Below are positions 40,823 to 51,300 of a stretch of DNA of 64,000 nt, piece by piece. The DNA is from Symsagittifera roscoffensis (Eukaryota; Xenacoelomorpha; Acoela; Convolutidae): positions 3,448,580-3,512,579 of the forward strand of contig NC_087063.1 of the NCBI RefSeq assembly GCF_963678635.1, read 5' to 3'. Every line of letters begins with the position of its first letter. Positions within the stretch are counted from its first letter, which is position 1. Under the pieces are notes generated by a model. It searched no databases. It was not told where the DNA came from and saw only the letters and a list, made by a program, of their open reading frames with translations. A program made the translations under genes and the position numbers.

Positions 40823-43800
40823 TCAATGCTCCATTTCCTCCTCCTGTGACGCTGACTCTGCACTCTCGGTCTCCGTGTCTTGTAGCACGTCATTGACTAT
40901 CCTGACGCTGTTGGAAGCCGTCCTCCAACACTTCTGCTCTTCCACCCTCTGTTTACAGCAAGGTAGGGGATCCACGTTTGATTCTCTGTTTCTACAGAAG
41001 CTGTTGTGGAGACACAACGCCACGTTTCTTTCCAAATCTTCTTTCAGCATCTCTGCCCTCTCACTTCCACTACGCTCGCTCGTCCTGGAAATTCTTTTCA
41101 CAGCGGTGGTCACTGCATTCCGATGGGTCACGAAAGCTCGCTTGAAAGCTCCTGCCCCAATGTCCAGCTGATATTCACTGTACACTCTGCCATGTTTCGA
41201 CATATGCTTTTTCGCATACTCGTACAACCATGCAGTCATGTTAGCTCTGAACCATGGCATCAATCGTTTTCTTGCCCATATCTTCTTCACTTCCATCGGA
41301 ATGTTTAGAACTTTGCACATTGTCTCAAAAAGATCTAAATCTTTTAGACAATCTAATTTCTGCAATTGTTCTCTCGTCGGTGCCTCCTGTCTATTATTTT
41401 CTCTCACATGAGCTTCCAGCCATCGTATCGCCATCATAACTCCCACTATCACTATTGTTATGGGCTGTGATGAATCTGGTAAACCCATGGAGAGCAGCTC
41501 TCCAGAGTCCCAGATCAACACCAGATTACTACGCTTGGGATACCACCAGGTCTGCAGCAAGCAGTGGCAAGGAAACTCGTCATGTGTCAACATGATGCTC
41601 CTCCAATTCCGTTTTCCCGAAGCTTCCAGCAATGGCTCCACTTCCATCATCACTCGGTGGATCTCATCATTCTCATCTACTGCATTGTAATCTGTGACAG
41701 TTGATCCTCTCTGTTTCTGTTTTTCAAAGTCACTGAAGTTCCCGCTCACATATCCCATGAACTTCTTTCCTAGTATTGACTCCAACTCCTCTTTGGTTCT
41801 TTCTGGAACTGCTGAGAAAATCTTACACAGTAACTCGTAAGACTTTTCAGACATTCTTGCCAACCTCACACACTTCGGCACTGAAAAGGCTTGATCCACA
41901 ATCGTTCTTGTACTCTTCACATCCACAGCTACGAAATGTACAGGATACTTGCTCTTGCACATTGGAGCCAACATTGAACCCACCAAATATCGTGCTCCTG
42001 ATGGTCTACAAAAAGTTTCGCTGTGTCTGATGTTCATCTCCGTTTCGATTGCTTCCCTCCATTTTCCTATATACTTCTGCTCAGTCTGCAGAACTCCTGG
42101 GAATACTTCTACGCTGATGGCTGTGACCATCTCATGTTTCTGTTCTAGATTCAATAGTGACTCTAAAGAACCAAACATGCTGTAGAATCCTAGTGCTGTC
42201 ACTAGATTCACATCGGTTCCTCCATGGCAATCTGCTATCAGTTCCGTTTCCGTTCTTGCTTTCATCACTACATTTCCAAACAATACCGTCAACTGCTTGT
42301 GTTGTTTCTCCAGGGTTTTCACACAGTCTAGACTTCCACAAACGTGACCCTCTAGTCCACAGACTTCCGCCAGACAGCTACCAGGTTTGACCCAGTCTTC
42401 TGGTCCCCAGCCAGGCAACTCCACTCTATCTTCTCCGTTGCTCTTAGAGGCTGTTGTCATCACATTATATATGATGTTGAGGTCACGCAGGTTACAGTCC
42501 ACATTCAGTTCCCTCTGTATGTCCTGTGTCGCCCGTAATATTGAGTCAGCGTTGGGACTAGGACACCACGATGGCTTCATCAATTCCCACACTGCCATCA
42601 AGCTCGTTCTCAGTAATTCATCTGAGAATCCCAACCCAAATTCCACTCTCTTGTCGGATTTTGGTACTGAAGGTGCAGTCACCTCTTCTTCCAAGACCAA
42701 TCCCAATTTGGCCTGTGGATTGTTAACGCTCTTAGTCGTCACAATTCTGGACGTCCAGAATCTTAGTAACACCGCCTGCTCATAATCAAAGAAGCAATCA
42801 CGTATGTCTTCACTCAGGAAAGGATTGTATGCCATCCCTATAATCCCGGATACATAGCTATATGACTTCTTCTTGATCGGTCCACAGTATTCACTGGATT
42901 TCGGCAATGCTCCCATAGATTCTTTAGTGAGCCTCAACTCCTTGTTTGAGAATCTCCTGATCTCGTCTATCTTTTTCATGGGTTCCAATTCTTCAGGTTC
43001 TTTCATGTTCACCCTCATCGGTTTACTTTGCTGCATATCCAGCATTGCTAGCAAGAACATGGCTTTCGTTCGCTCATCGCCTTCCCTCAACATTTTAACA
43101 CAAGTGTTTAATGCAGGTACTGAAATCTGCTCTATCAGGAATCGAATGAAACAGAGAGCGTCTCTCCGCTTTGCACACGCTACTGCTGCTCCCTCCTGGA
43201 CTATCAGATCCCTCAGATTTGTCATAAGGAACACCTTTTCTTCTTTTGACCTCTTTCTTTCTTCTGAGTCATATTCTTCACGAGTCAGTCCCATCATGCA
43301 CCAGGCGAACCTGAGTTGTAACTCTGTCCTTACGTAAGGTACTGCCACGAGAGCATGTATTCTTGGCGTAGTCCTAATTTCTTCTTCAAAATACCTCAAT
43401 ACTACTGCTTTCCATGGAAGGCTCACTAACTGCTCGATCGTCTCCGCCTCTACGTCAGACGACGCCAAAGTTCCATACGCCTTCTGCTTGAGGGTGGTGC
43501 CTTGCAACATCATTTCCAGATAACCCTCCATGGCCTTTTCGTCTTCCAGGGCCACTACATACCCTCTAGCCGAGTTCCGGTATTCCAACATCTCCATGTA
43601 TCCACCGGTGGGTTCATCTATCGACACTGTCTTCGACACTGTTAGTCGGTTGTATTCCACTGGTGTCAGTTGTCCTGCAACACTCCCTTTTCCATGATTC
43701 ATGGGAGATGGTTTGAAGTCCCTCATTTTACTCTCTCCACATTGACTGAGTATTTCCATTTCTAAAGTTGCTCCAGTCAGAGTGCGGTCACTCCTTTTGG

Positions 43801-44677
43801 ATTTATAACCGGTTGACTTTAACCCCGCCATGAGAATGGGTGGCACCATCGCTATATCAGTTAATATTCTATCTGTGCCAGACAATTGATAATCACCTTG
43901 CCCCAAATCCATGACTTCCTCGACTCGTTTTCTTTTCGCTGAGTTACCAGCTTTCATCGATATTTCCGAATCCACTTTCGTCTTTCCAATCCTCCTCGGC
44001 ATCACTCTGCTGCCTAACTTCATTTTCATCGCATTGATTTTATCAATCACCATTTTCGATCGCATCGTTCCTCTCCTGGTCCTTGACAGGTACACCACCT
44101 CTCCTTCATTATCCTGCGGTGTTATCTTGATGGGAGAATTCGCCTCACTCTCATCAGTGGCTGAGTCGATCAATAACTCACTCAGTCTCCCTTCACACTC
44201 ATCAAGCTTGTCAAGCACTTCTCTCATCAAGGGTTGATTGAGACCTGTTTTGAGAATGGACTGGGTCCCATAGCTCTGAATCACAGTCCAGACTTCTTCC
44301 ATGAACGCCACTCTGTCCAGCTTACATCCCGTCCTACTCTCGTGGTCTCGGTGATGTACTTCCCATTCTTCTTCGGGTAGCGTTCCCAAGAAAGGTACTC
44401 TGGCTGAGGCCTCTATTCTTCTCCTCCGAGGTGATTCCATGAGGATTCTCTGATCGTTATTTCTTGTATTGCCAGGAGAGCTGCTCTCCGGTAAATTCCG
44501 TTTCATCTCCTCAAAGGCTGACGGAGGTTCCAGTGTCGAGATGCCTTCATCCGCTGGCTCAGTCGTTTCCAACGTGTCTGCATTATTCTCAAGATCACTG
44601 AAGATATTGAAATCCAGGCTGGATGTTCCTCCTGTCGATGCCCTGTCGTCCTCCCCACCAGCTTGATCGTGTTGCAT
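40823..44677 (-). CDS. ORF2, 1284-residue protein of unknown function
   Basis: I do not recognise this protein. Residues 1-95 are acidic, Ser/Thr-rich and probably disordered, ending near a basic PRRRR (83-87). A second basic cluster, AKRKRVEE (about 245), makes nuclear localisation plausible. From about 370 onward it looks folded and alpha-rich. A Cys cluster C-x4-C-x6-C-x4-C with an internal His (about 767-784, CLAEVCGLEGHVCGSLDC) may bind metal. One hydrophobic stretch (ITIVIVGVMMAIRWL, about 1070-1085) is the only candidate membrane segment. The C-terminus is acidic. There is no signal peptide, furin-like site or heptad fusion region, so it does not look like a classical Env, although its place after pol is where env-like genes lie. 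An 1284-codon frame free of stops implies recent selection on the protein. Confidence 0.75.
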   Translation of the reverse strand: MQHDQAGGEDDRASTGGTSSLDFNIFSDLENNADTLETTEPADEGISTLEPPSAFEEMKRNLPESSSPGNTRNNDQRILMESPRRRRIEASARVPFLGTLPEEEWEVHHRDHESRTGCKLDRVAFMEEVWTVIQSYGTQSILKTGLNQPLMREVLDKLDECEGRLSELLIDSATDESEANSPIKITPQDNEGEVVYLSRTRRGTMRSKMVIDKINAMKMKLGSRVMPRRIGKTKVDSEISMKAGNSAKRKRVEEVMDLGQGDYQLSGTDRILTDIAMVPPILMAGLKSTGYKSKRSDRTLTGATLEMEILSQCGESKMRDFKPSPMNHGKGSVAGQLTPVEYNRLTVSKTVSIDEPTGGYMEMLEYRNSARGYVVALEDEKAMEGYLEMMLQGTTLKQKAYGTLASSDVEAETIEQLVSLPWKAVVLRYFEEEIRTTPRIHALVAVPYVRTELQLRFAWCMMGLTREEYDSEERKRSKEEKVFLMTNLRDLIVQEGAAVACAKRRDALCFIRFLIEQISVPALNTCVKMLREGDERTKAMFLLAMLDMQQSKPMRVNMKEPEELEPMKKIDEIRRFSNKELRLTKESMGALPKSSEYCGPIKKKSYSYVSGIIGMAYNPFLSEDIRDCFFDYEQAVLLRFWTSRIVTTKSVNNPQAKLGLVLEEEVTAPSVPKSDKRVEFGLGFSDELLRTSLMAVWELMKPSWCPSPNADSILRATQDIQRELNVDCNLRDLNIIYNVMTTASKSNGEDRVELPGWGPEDWVKPGSCLAEVCGLEGHVCGSLDCVKTLEKQHKQLTVLFGNVVMKARTETELIADCHGGTDVNLVTALGFYSMFGSLESLLNLEQKHEMVTAISVEVFPGVLQTEQKYIGKWREAIETEMNIRHSETFCRPSGARYLVGSMLAPMCKSKYPVHFVAVDVKSTRTIVDQAFSVPKCVRLARMSEKSYELLCKIFSAVPERTKEELESILGKKFMGYVSGNFSDFEKQKQRGSTVTDYNAVDENDEIHRVMMEVEPLLEASGKRNWRSIMLTHDEFPCHCLLQTWWYPKRSNLVLIWDSGELLSMGLPDSSQPITIVIVGVMMAIRWLEAHVRENNRQEAPTREQLQKLDCLKDLDLFETMCKVLNIPMEVKKIWARKRLMPWFRANMTAWLYEYAKKHMSKHGRVYSEYQLDIGAGAFKRAFVTHRNAVTTAVKRISRTSERSGSERAEMLKEDLERNVALCLHNSFCRNRESNVDPLPCCKQRVEEQKCWRTASNSVRIVNDVLQDTETESAESASQEEEMEH

Positions 44678-44752
44678 GGGTTCTTCCGTCTGACGGTTTC
44701 CACCCTGTCCGTCATCTCCTTCTGACTTGTCCCCATTCGAGTTCGATGGTCC

Positions 44753-44953
44753 TTATTTGTCATCATCAGCTTCTTCCTGGAATCTCGGTATGAGCAATGT
44801 ACCGGCTGATTTATCTTCCTCTTCTCCATGGACCACTTTGGTTTCTTCGCAGCCGAAGTCTCGTTCGATCAGCCGACGATAGATCGCATCTACCATCGGT
44901 CCTACATATGCCTCTGCCAGGTCCATCAATTCATCCAGGTTGAAATTGTCCAT
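44753..44953 (-). CDS. Short frame in phase with ORF2, ended by UAA
   Basis: The 66-codon frame begins MDNFNLDELMDLAEAY and ends EEADDDK and UAA (44755-44753). ORF2's first ATG is 75 nt further on in the same frame, with no stop in between. This could be the true N-terminus of ORF2 cut by one nonsense mutation, a readthrough site, or an upstream frame that regulates ORF2. The splice-acceptor-like site 75 nt before its ATG supports translation starting here. Confidence 0.45.
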   Translation of the reverse strand: MDNFNLDELMDLAEAYVGPMVDAIYRRLIERDFGCEETKVVHGEEEDKSAGTLLIPRFQEEADDDK

Positions 44954-45029
44954 ACTGTTCTTTCCAAGTTTGATTTGATTTCGATTTCAAGTTTTGACTC
45001 AAGTGAGCAATTAAATGATCAATCAGGAT

Positions 45030-45056
45030 CTAGAAAAGAAATCACGAATGTCACAC
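45030..45056 (-). promoter_or_regulatory. Candidate 3' splice site for an ORF2 subgenomic RNA
   Basis: In the 412 nt gap between the pol stop and the short frame, the minus strand reads GATTTCTTTTCTAG followed by ATCCTG, a pyrimidine-rich tract with AG at 45031-45030. Errantiviruses and retroviruses express their third gene from a spliced RNA, and this is where such an acceptor would be expected. The donor was not identified. Confidence 0.45.
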
Positions 45057-45364
45057 TTGTCAATTTCACCCTAACATACATCGTTAAAATTTGCTTAAAG
45101 ACAGTTCAGATAAAAAGATATTTATCCTAAAATTTATTAAAATCAATTGGTTTCTAAAATTTTGGAATTCGACCTAAGATTGGACAGTCCAAACTTTGGA
45201 TCTATTCCCAAGATCGTCATTTAGTTGTTCATGGTCACTAACCCCTACTTACCCATGATCTTAATAACCTAACACATAACATAACATAAAATAACATAAC
45301 ATGACACACATATCACATATTACATGTAACTCGGTCTTTGGCCTAACACCCTCTCGCTCATCAC

Positions 45365-48300
45365 TCAGCCTATACTTAAGTAATATTTCTTATGTAGATA
45401 CACTTGTATGTTCGTATCAGAGAATATCACGTGTACAAGCGCGTATAATTCCCGAGGATGCAGTCTTCCTCTATTTGGATCGTACACTGGAAGCGAAAGC
45501 TCCTTCACGTCCATTTCCACAAGGAAGTCCCTCAGCCTCGTCAAAGACAAGACTAGATTTTCTGGGTCCACGTGCTGCTTCTCTGTCGCCCTCGTTACCA
45601 AGAAGCATAAGTACTTTCCCGGTATCTGCGACACCGCCGGGGGTAAGGCTGCTACGCCCCCTATCCCTGGTCTTTGCTTCCAAAGGAATTCCACGTTTTT
45701 ATATTCCCTCTTAAAATCTGCCGCTAGCGCCGTCCTAAAACTCATGTCTGCGGTGATAGCTACCGCACATGTTCTGTTTGTGAGTATGAAATCACTGTCT
45801 GTTAGTATTATGTTACTAGAATATTCATTTGGTAAATTAAAATATGACTCAACTACCCTGCCTATGTCAGGTTTCTTAGGTTCTTCACCTGTTTCTGCTT
45901 CTAAGTTTCCTGTTTCTCTTGCTATTCTCAATTTTTTTATTATCAAGTTTTCAGTGTGGGTAAGTCCTACCCCCACTCCCCGGACAAAAATATCCATCGG
46001 CGTCCCCGTCGATCGCATACCGGGTATTAAGTCAAGATTAGAAGCTGGAATGAGAAGTTGTCCTTCCTGGGCAGCCCAGGAAGGATCATCTCGTTCGGTC
46101 TTAATGTATTTAGCGCTTTCGCGATCTACGTCTTGAATCGTAACGCTGGTCTTTTCAGGGTCTGATGTCATTTCGTTCAGCCACTCTAAGACACGCAGGT
46201 TCGTCAGGTCTTGTTCATTTGACTGCTGTTGCTCATCGTCGAACTCCACCTCGGGTTTCGACCAGTCGTCAACCCACTCATCGTTGTGGTCATCGACTAT
46301 GCCAATGTCCTGTGACACTGTTATTTCCTCTAAACCCACTACTTCCTCCACTATTTTCTTTAGATCTATCCTATCCACTACAAAGTCGTCACCGTAAGGA
46401 TTGTATTTCTTTCTTAGTCTCGTCCCGTCTTTCTGACGAGTCTGCATCGTGAACGGAAGATCTGGTTCCATGTTCTTGGGAACCTCTGTCTGTTCGGAAT
46501 CCTGCCAATCTTCCTCTGCGTAGGGCAAGGTTTCATCGTCCGCTTCGATCTGTTCGTTTGGATCCAGGTCCAATGGTGTATCCGTACCTTCCTCTACGAC
46601 TTCGTTTCCATCGTTCTTCTCCCTGGTGCCTTTTTCATTGACCTCACAAGCAGGATCCATCATTAGATAATCCCCTTCTTCCATGTCTGCAGGTATACAC
46701 CAGTCTTCTGTCGATGGATTGTGTGGCTTGATGTTCTCGTAGTGGGCGGCTCGGCCAGTACTCAGTCTATAAAAGCGTCCCTCTTGGTGCACCTCTGTAA
46801 TCATGAAGGGTCCCCTCCACTTCTTCAGAAGCTTTTTTGTCCCTTTCGGTGGTATAACGTTCTGAAATACCCATACGTAGTCTCCCACCGAGTAAGCCTT
46901 TGCACCAGCTGCTTTCTTGTCGAATCTTTTCCTCTGCCTTGCCTGTGCCTGCTGAGTGTTTCGTCTACACAAGTCGTTCAACTCCTGTTGGCGTCTGATC
47001 ACATCCCTTACGTAGACCTGTGGGGATGTTTTCTTTCCCTCATACTCTGGGTAGAAGAATGTCAAGGGTAAAGATTTCTCGTGTCCCGTCAGCATCATGT
47101 GTGGACTGACTCCAGTGGTGGAGTGTTGCGTGCTATTATAAGCTCCCATCACCTGTGGAAGGTATCTGTCCCAATCGGTCATATACCTGGAACAGTATAC
47201 TCTCAGCATCGATACTAACGTCCTATTCTGTCTTTCCACTAAGCCATTCGTCTGAGGGTGGTATGTCGTGGAGTGAGCCTGAGCGACCTGTGACCGTCTC
47301 ATAAGCTCTTTCGTAAGCTCGCCTACGAAAGCCGTTCCATTGTCCGATTGAAACGTCATTGGACATCCGTGTCTTGCTATCCACGTATTGATCAGGTGGT
47401 CGCATGTCTCTTCCGCCGAGGCAGTTATGCAGGGCACGGCCTCTGCATACTTCGTGAAGTGATCTATCATGACCAAGACTTGGTTGTAACAGCTGTCTGT
47501 CATGCATATCTTCTGGTGATCTATCTGCACCACCTCGTTGAATTCAGACGACTCAATTGATTGTAAAGGAAATCGCAACTTCCTAGGATCCTTGACCTGT
47601 TGGCATGACAGACATGCTGTCACCCATTTCTCGCATGCCTTTTTCATCCCAGGCCACTCAAAGCGCTTCAGGATCCTCTGATACACTTTGTCGATCCCTT
47701 GATGGCCCATCTGATCATGCGACCTGAATAATAGTTCTGTCTGATAGAGTTGCGGCAACACTATCGCGTTATATTTGTATAAGACCTTGTCTTCTTCTCT
47801 TCTCCTGCAAGCCACGATCCCGTCCTTGTTCAGATATAATCTCCCCTCCTTCTGCATGAAGTATTGTCTCAGGATCCTATAGCTGTCTTCTTCCAGGTCA
47901 CCTTTGTCAGGTGCACCGTTTTTTATCCACCTTTTTAGGTTGCTTGTCATGCGATCATTTCTCTGCGCCCTTAGAAGGTCCGAGAGTCTGTATCTCGCCT
48001 TCAAGTACGTCTTCATGACTCTCATCTGACTGTTCAGCTCGTTGGGCTGATGTGTGTCTTCTTCCATCTTAACGCACCAAATCTTCGCCAACGGTTGTGT
48101 TTCTTGTTGAAACGGCTGAAGATCAGTCCTGACTACCTCTTTCTGCGGCAACAGGCTTATCGAACGTTTCGATACCGCTATCGTTTCTAAGTCATCCGCT
48201 GCGTTGTCAAAGACTCTTTCGCTTGGTATTAGGTAGCGATCACTGTCAGGATCCTGGTACACCTCTCTGTCCAGGTTTCTCGCCCGAGTTTCCACTAGTA

Positions 48301-51300
48301 GCGTGTGTATCGCCAATTCTGACAGTTCCGATCCCGAGGTCGAATCCCTGTCTGAATAGGTTTCCATTCTCGAGCTTTCTGACTTATCATCCGTCGAAGG
48401 TGTTGTGCTGGAGACTGCACGCTCCTCCAGATCATGTCCGTATTTCCTTCGCATCCATCTGAACTCCCCGTACAAAACTTTGTTCTCTAGGTCCTGTTTC
48501 TCATCAGGAATTTTCTCGTCTATCTCGGACTCCCCGGACAAATTCACTTGTCCCGGGTGTTGATCTTGTGATTGCTGGTTTCTCTCCTCATCCTTCTCCC
48601 CGGACAAATAGTCTTGCAGCAGATTTTGTTCTACCTCTTCACCCTCTTTTTCCCGGTCTACAAAGGTGACGGTTTTCTTTCGCTTGCTGCTCCCCTGTTC
48701 TTTCCGTCCGTAAGAAGTACTGGTTAAAATCTCTTGGGGTATTGAGGATACTAGTTGCTGAACTATTGTCCTACAATCCCTCTTGTTCTCCTCGTGCTGT
48801 TGTCTGGACGGCATGATCTTCACTTTCTCACTGACTGTTAGCGATGCCACTGCTGCTGTCCACTCGGGGTCATCTCTGGTCACTTCTCTTTCTAACAATC
48901 CACCCAGCATCCGCATTACTTGTGGTGTGACTTGCACCGTTTTATCCAATAATGAGAGGCTGTTTATATTCATGCGAGAGAGTTCTTGCTGGACCAGGTT
49001 CGAGCGCAGCAACAAATCTAAGGGGACTGGATCCTCCTTGGACAGGATCTTTATCTCAGCTGCTTTCTCTACAGGTAACTCAGGATGCCCTGGAATTGGA
49101 TGTCCAGACTTATCCAACCATCTCGTTAAGGGAAGCGCTTCATAAGTTTCTTTGTCCAGAAACGAGAATCCCTCCTTTACTTCCGCCTGATTGGCCTGCT
49201 TCTGCTCCAATCTTTCATAGAACTCAGTTTTCTTGCTGAGACTGTCAGCATTCTGATGTTTATCACGCATCCTATGTTCGATTATCATATGGTAGCCATC
49301 CAATCTGACTATCCATCTACCAATATAACTCTGATCCATCGAGTAGGTCTTCAACCAGGATAACGCTCTGTTGTCCACGCGTAACTTGAAGGGAGCGCTC
49401 CCCAAGTATGCACGGTACTTCTCCACGAAGGTAACTACTGCAAACATTTCTGCTTTTGGTGCGCCATATTTCATCTCTGTGTCACTCAGGACCTTGCTGC
49501 CGTATGCAATGGGACGGAGAACTGTTCTTCCGTTCCATTCTTGCTCTTGATGCAAGATTCCTGAGATGGCCACCACCGATGCGTCCGTGTCAAGAACATA
49601 CATGCCCTTTTCTGTAGGCATGCCTAGCACTGGCGCTTCGCACAGTTCCCGCTTTATGTTCTCGAAAGCAACTTGTGCTTCATCGTTCCATTCGAACTTC
49701 TTCCCTTTGTTGCGCATCAGCTTCTGCATCGGATACACTTTGTCCGCATATCCCTTAATGAATTCTCGGTAGTAATTGGCAAACCCTAGGAAGCTCATGA
49801 GCTGTGTGTCCGTTCTCGGAGCTTTCCATGTCAACACTGCTTCCACTGCGTCCGGATCTGGCCTCACACCATGCCTGTCCACCATTCTTCCCAGGTACTT
49901 GATCGAATCCCTAAGGATTTCACATTTCGATGGTTTGCATTTCAAGCCTGCTCTTTTCATACATCCGAAGACCTCATCGAGTCGATCAATGTGATCCTCC
50001 AGGGTTGGTGTCGCTATGACTACGTCATCCACGTAGCACATCAAGAGATTCCCGTATTTTTTGGTCACTCCTGTCAAAGCCTGAGCCATCAGCCTTTGAA
50101 AGGTTGCTGTTGCATTGCACAAGCCGAAGGGCATCCTCTTCCACTGGTACAACCCCAATTCGCACGCGAATCCGGTTTTCTCCCTGTCCTTCTTTCGCAG
50201 AGGAACCTGCCAGAAGGCAGAACCCAAGTCCAATGTGGTGAAGAACTTTGCATCACCAAGTTTGGATAGGCTCTCGTCTATTCGCGGTATCGGGTACGCA
50301 TCTTTAATCGTTACCGCGTTCAAGTAACGAAAGTCGCAACAAAATCTAAGCTGCCCCCCTTTCTTTTTCGCCATTACTACTCCGCAAGCCCATGGTGATT
50401 TCGAGGGTTCTATCATGTCGTATTCAAGCAACATTTCTATTTCCGCTCGGCACGCTTCCGATTTATGTGGCGTCATTCGCCTTGCGCCTTCCCTATGGGG
50501 AACGGCACCCTCTTCTAGTTCGATTTCGTGTTCGACGAAATTACAGCAACCGATGTCCGCCTTATGTTTTGAAAATACCTCGGCGTTCCGATTTAGGAGG
50601 TCCCGCAATTTTTCAAAATCTCCCTCACCTATTTTTCCTTTTAAATGTTCTATTTCTGGCAAAACCGGTTTGTCAGAATCTAGTTCATATGACGAGGGGC
50701 GTTCCGGAAAATTCGAGCAGCTTGATAAGCCGTCGTCCGTTTCGGATTTCATTGAAAACAATTTATGAATAGATTTTAATTCATTAATTCTCTTTAAGAT
50801 TTTATCCTTATTTGCATGATAAGGACAGTCTTTCACACTATATTTCTTCAAGTTTTGTGTCTCTTCATAGTCGGTCCTCATCGGCAATGCGTAACCAAGC
50901 TTCTTTCCACGCTGGATTGAAACCGTGGTGTCCAGTGTGTTCAACAACACACTGACACACAGTCCGTTTCGCGTTACCGAGAAGCTCCGGCCTAAAATCA
51001 CCGAACTCTGACTATTTGGATTCGGTACTAAGCAAACCTGTTTGCTATCACTTAACGAATTTAAATTTCTCATTCTAAAAATTGCTACTACAGCTTGTCC
51101 TAGTTGTAACTTTACTTTTCTATCCAAAAAAACTGGTAGCTTATTTTCATCTGTTATTATCCTATTAATTGGTCTCTTAACATACTTTCGGTCCGGGTTT
51201 CTAATCCGTATTAGACCGTTGTTCAAGTCAATCATCACGTCAAAATTCCTGACAAAATCTCTGCCCAAGATGAATTGGTCGGCGTCGTCCAGATTCTCTA

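Larger units (their letters stand above)
36293..45833. repeat. Tandem segmental duplication, copy B (9541 bp)
   Basis: This is the second copy of 26745-36285. It is continuous with the rest of the retrotransposon on its right, so the structure here is the original one: flank, old LTR fragment, 3' LTR, ORF2, then the end of pol. Confidence 0.9.

Noticed and set aside
40823-44677. ORF2 as an envelope gene
   Set aside because: The position fits, but there is no signal peptide, no furin-like cleavage site, no fusion peptide or heptad region and no convincing membrane anchor.
45365-45818. C-terminal polyprotein domain as a chromodomain
   Set aside because: Many gypsy integrases end in a chromodomain, but this region is too long, lies about 300 residues beyond the integrase tail and lacks the aromatic cage pattern. 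The macro-domain pattern fits better.
45408-46136. 242-codon open frame on the plus strand opposite the polyprotein
   Set aside because: It is antisense to a clearly coding gene and its composition (Ser/Leu/Pro-rich) is what reverse complements of such genes give. The same holds for the many plus-strand frames opposite ORF2 and pol.
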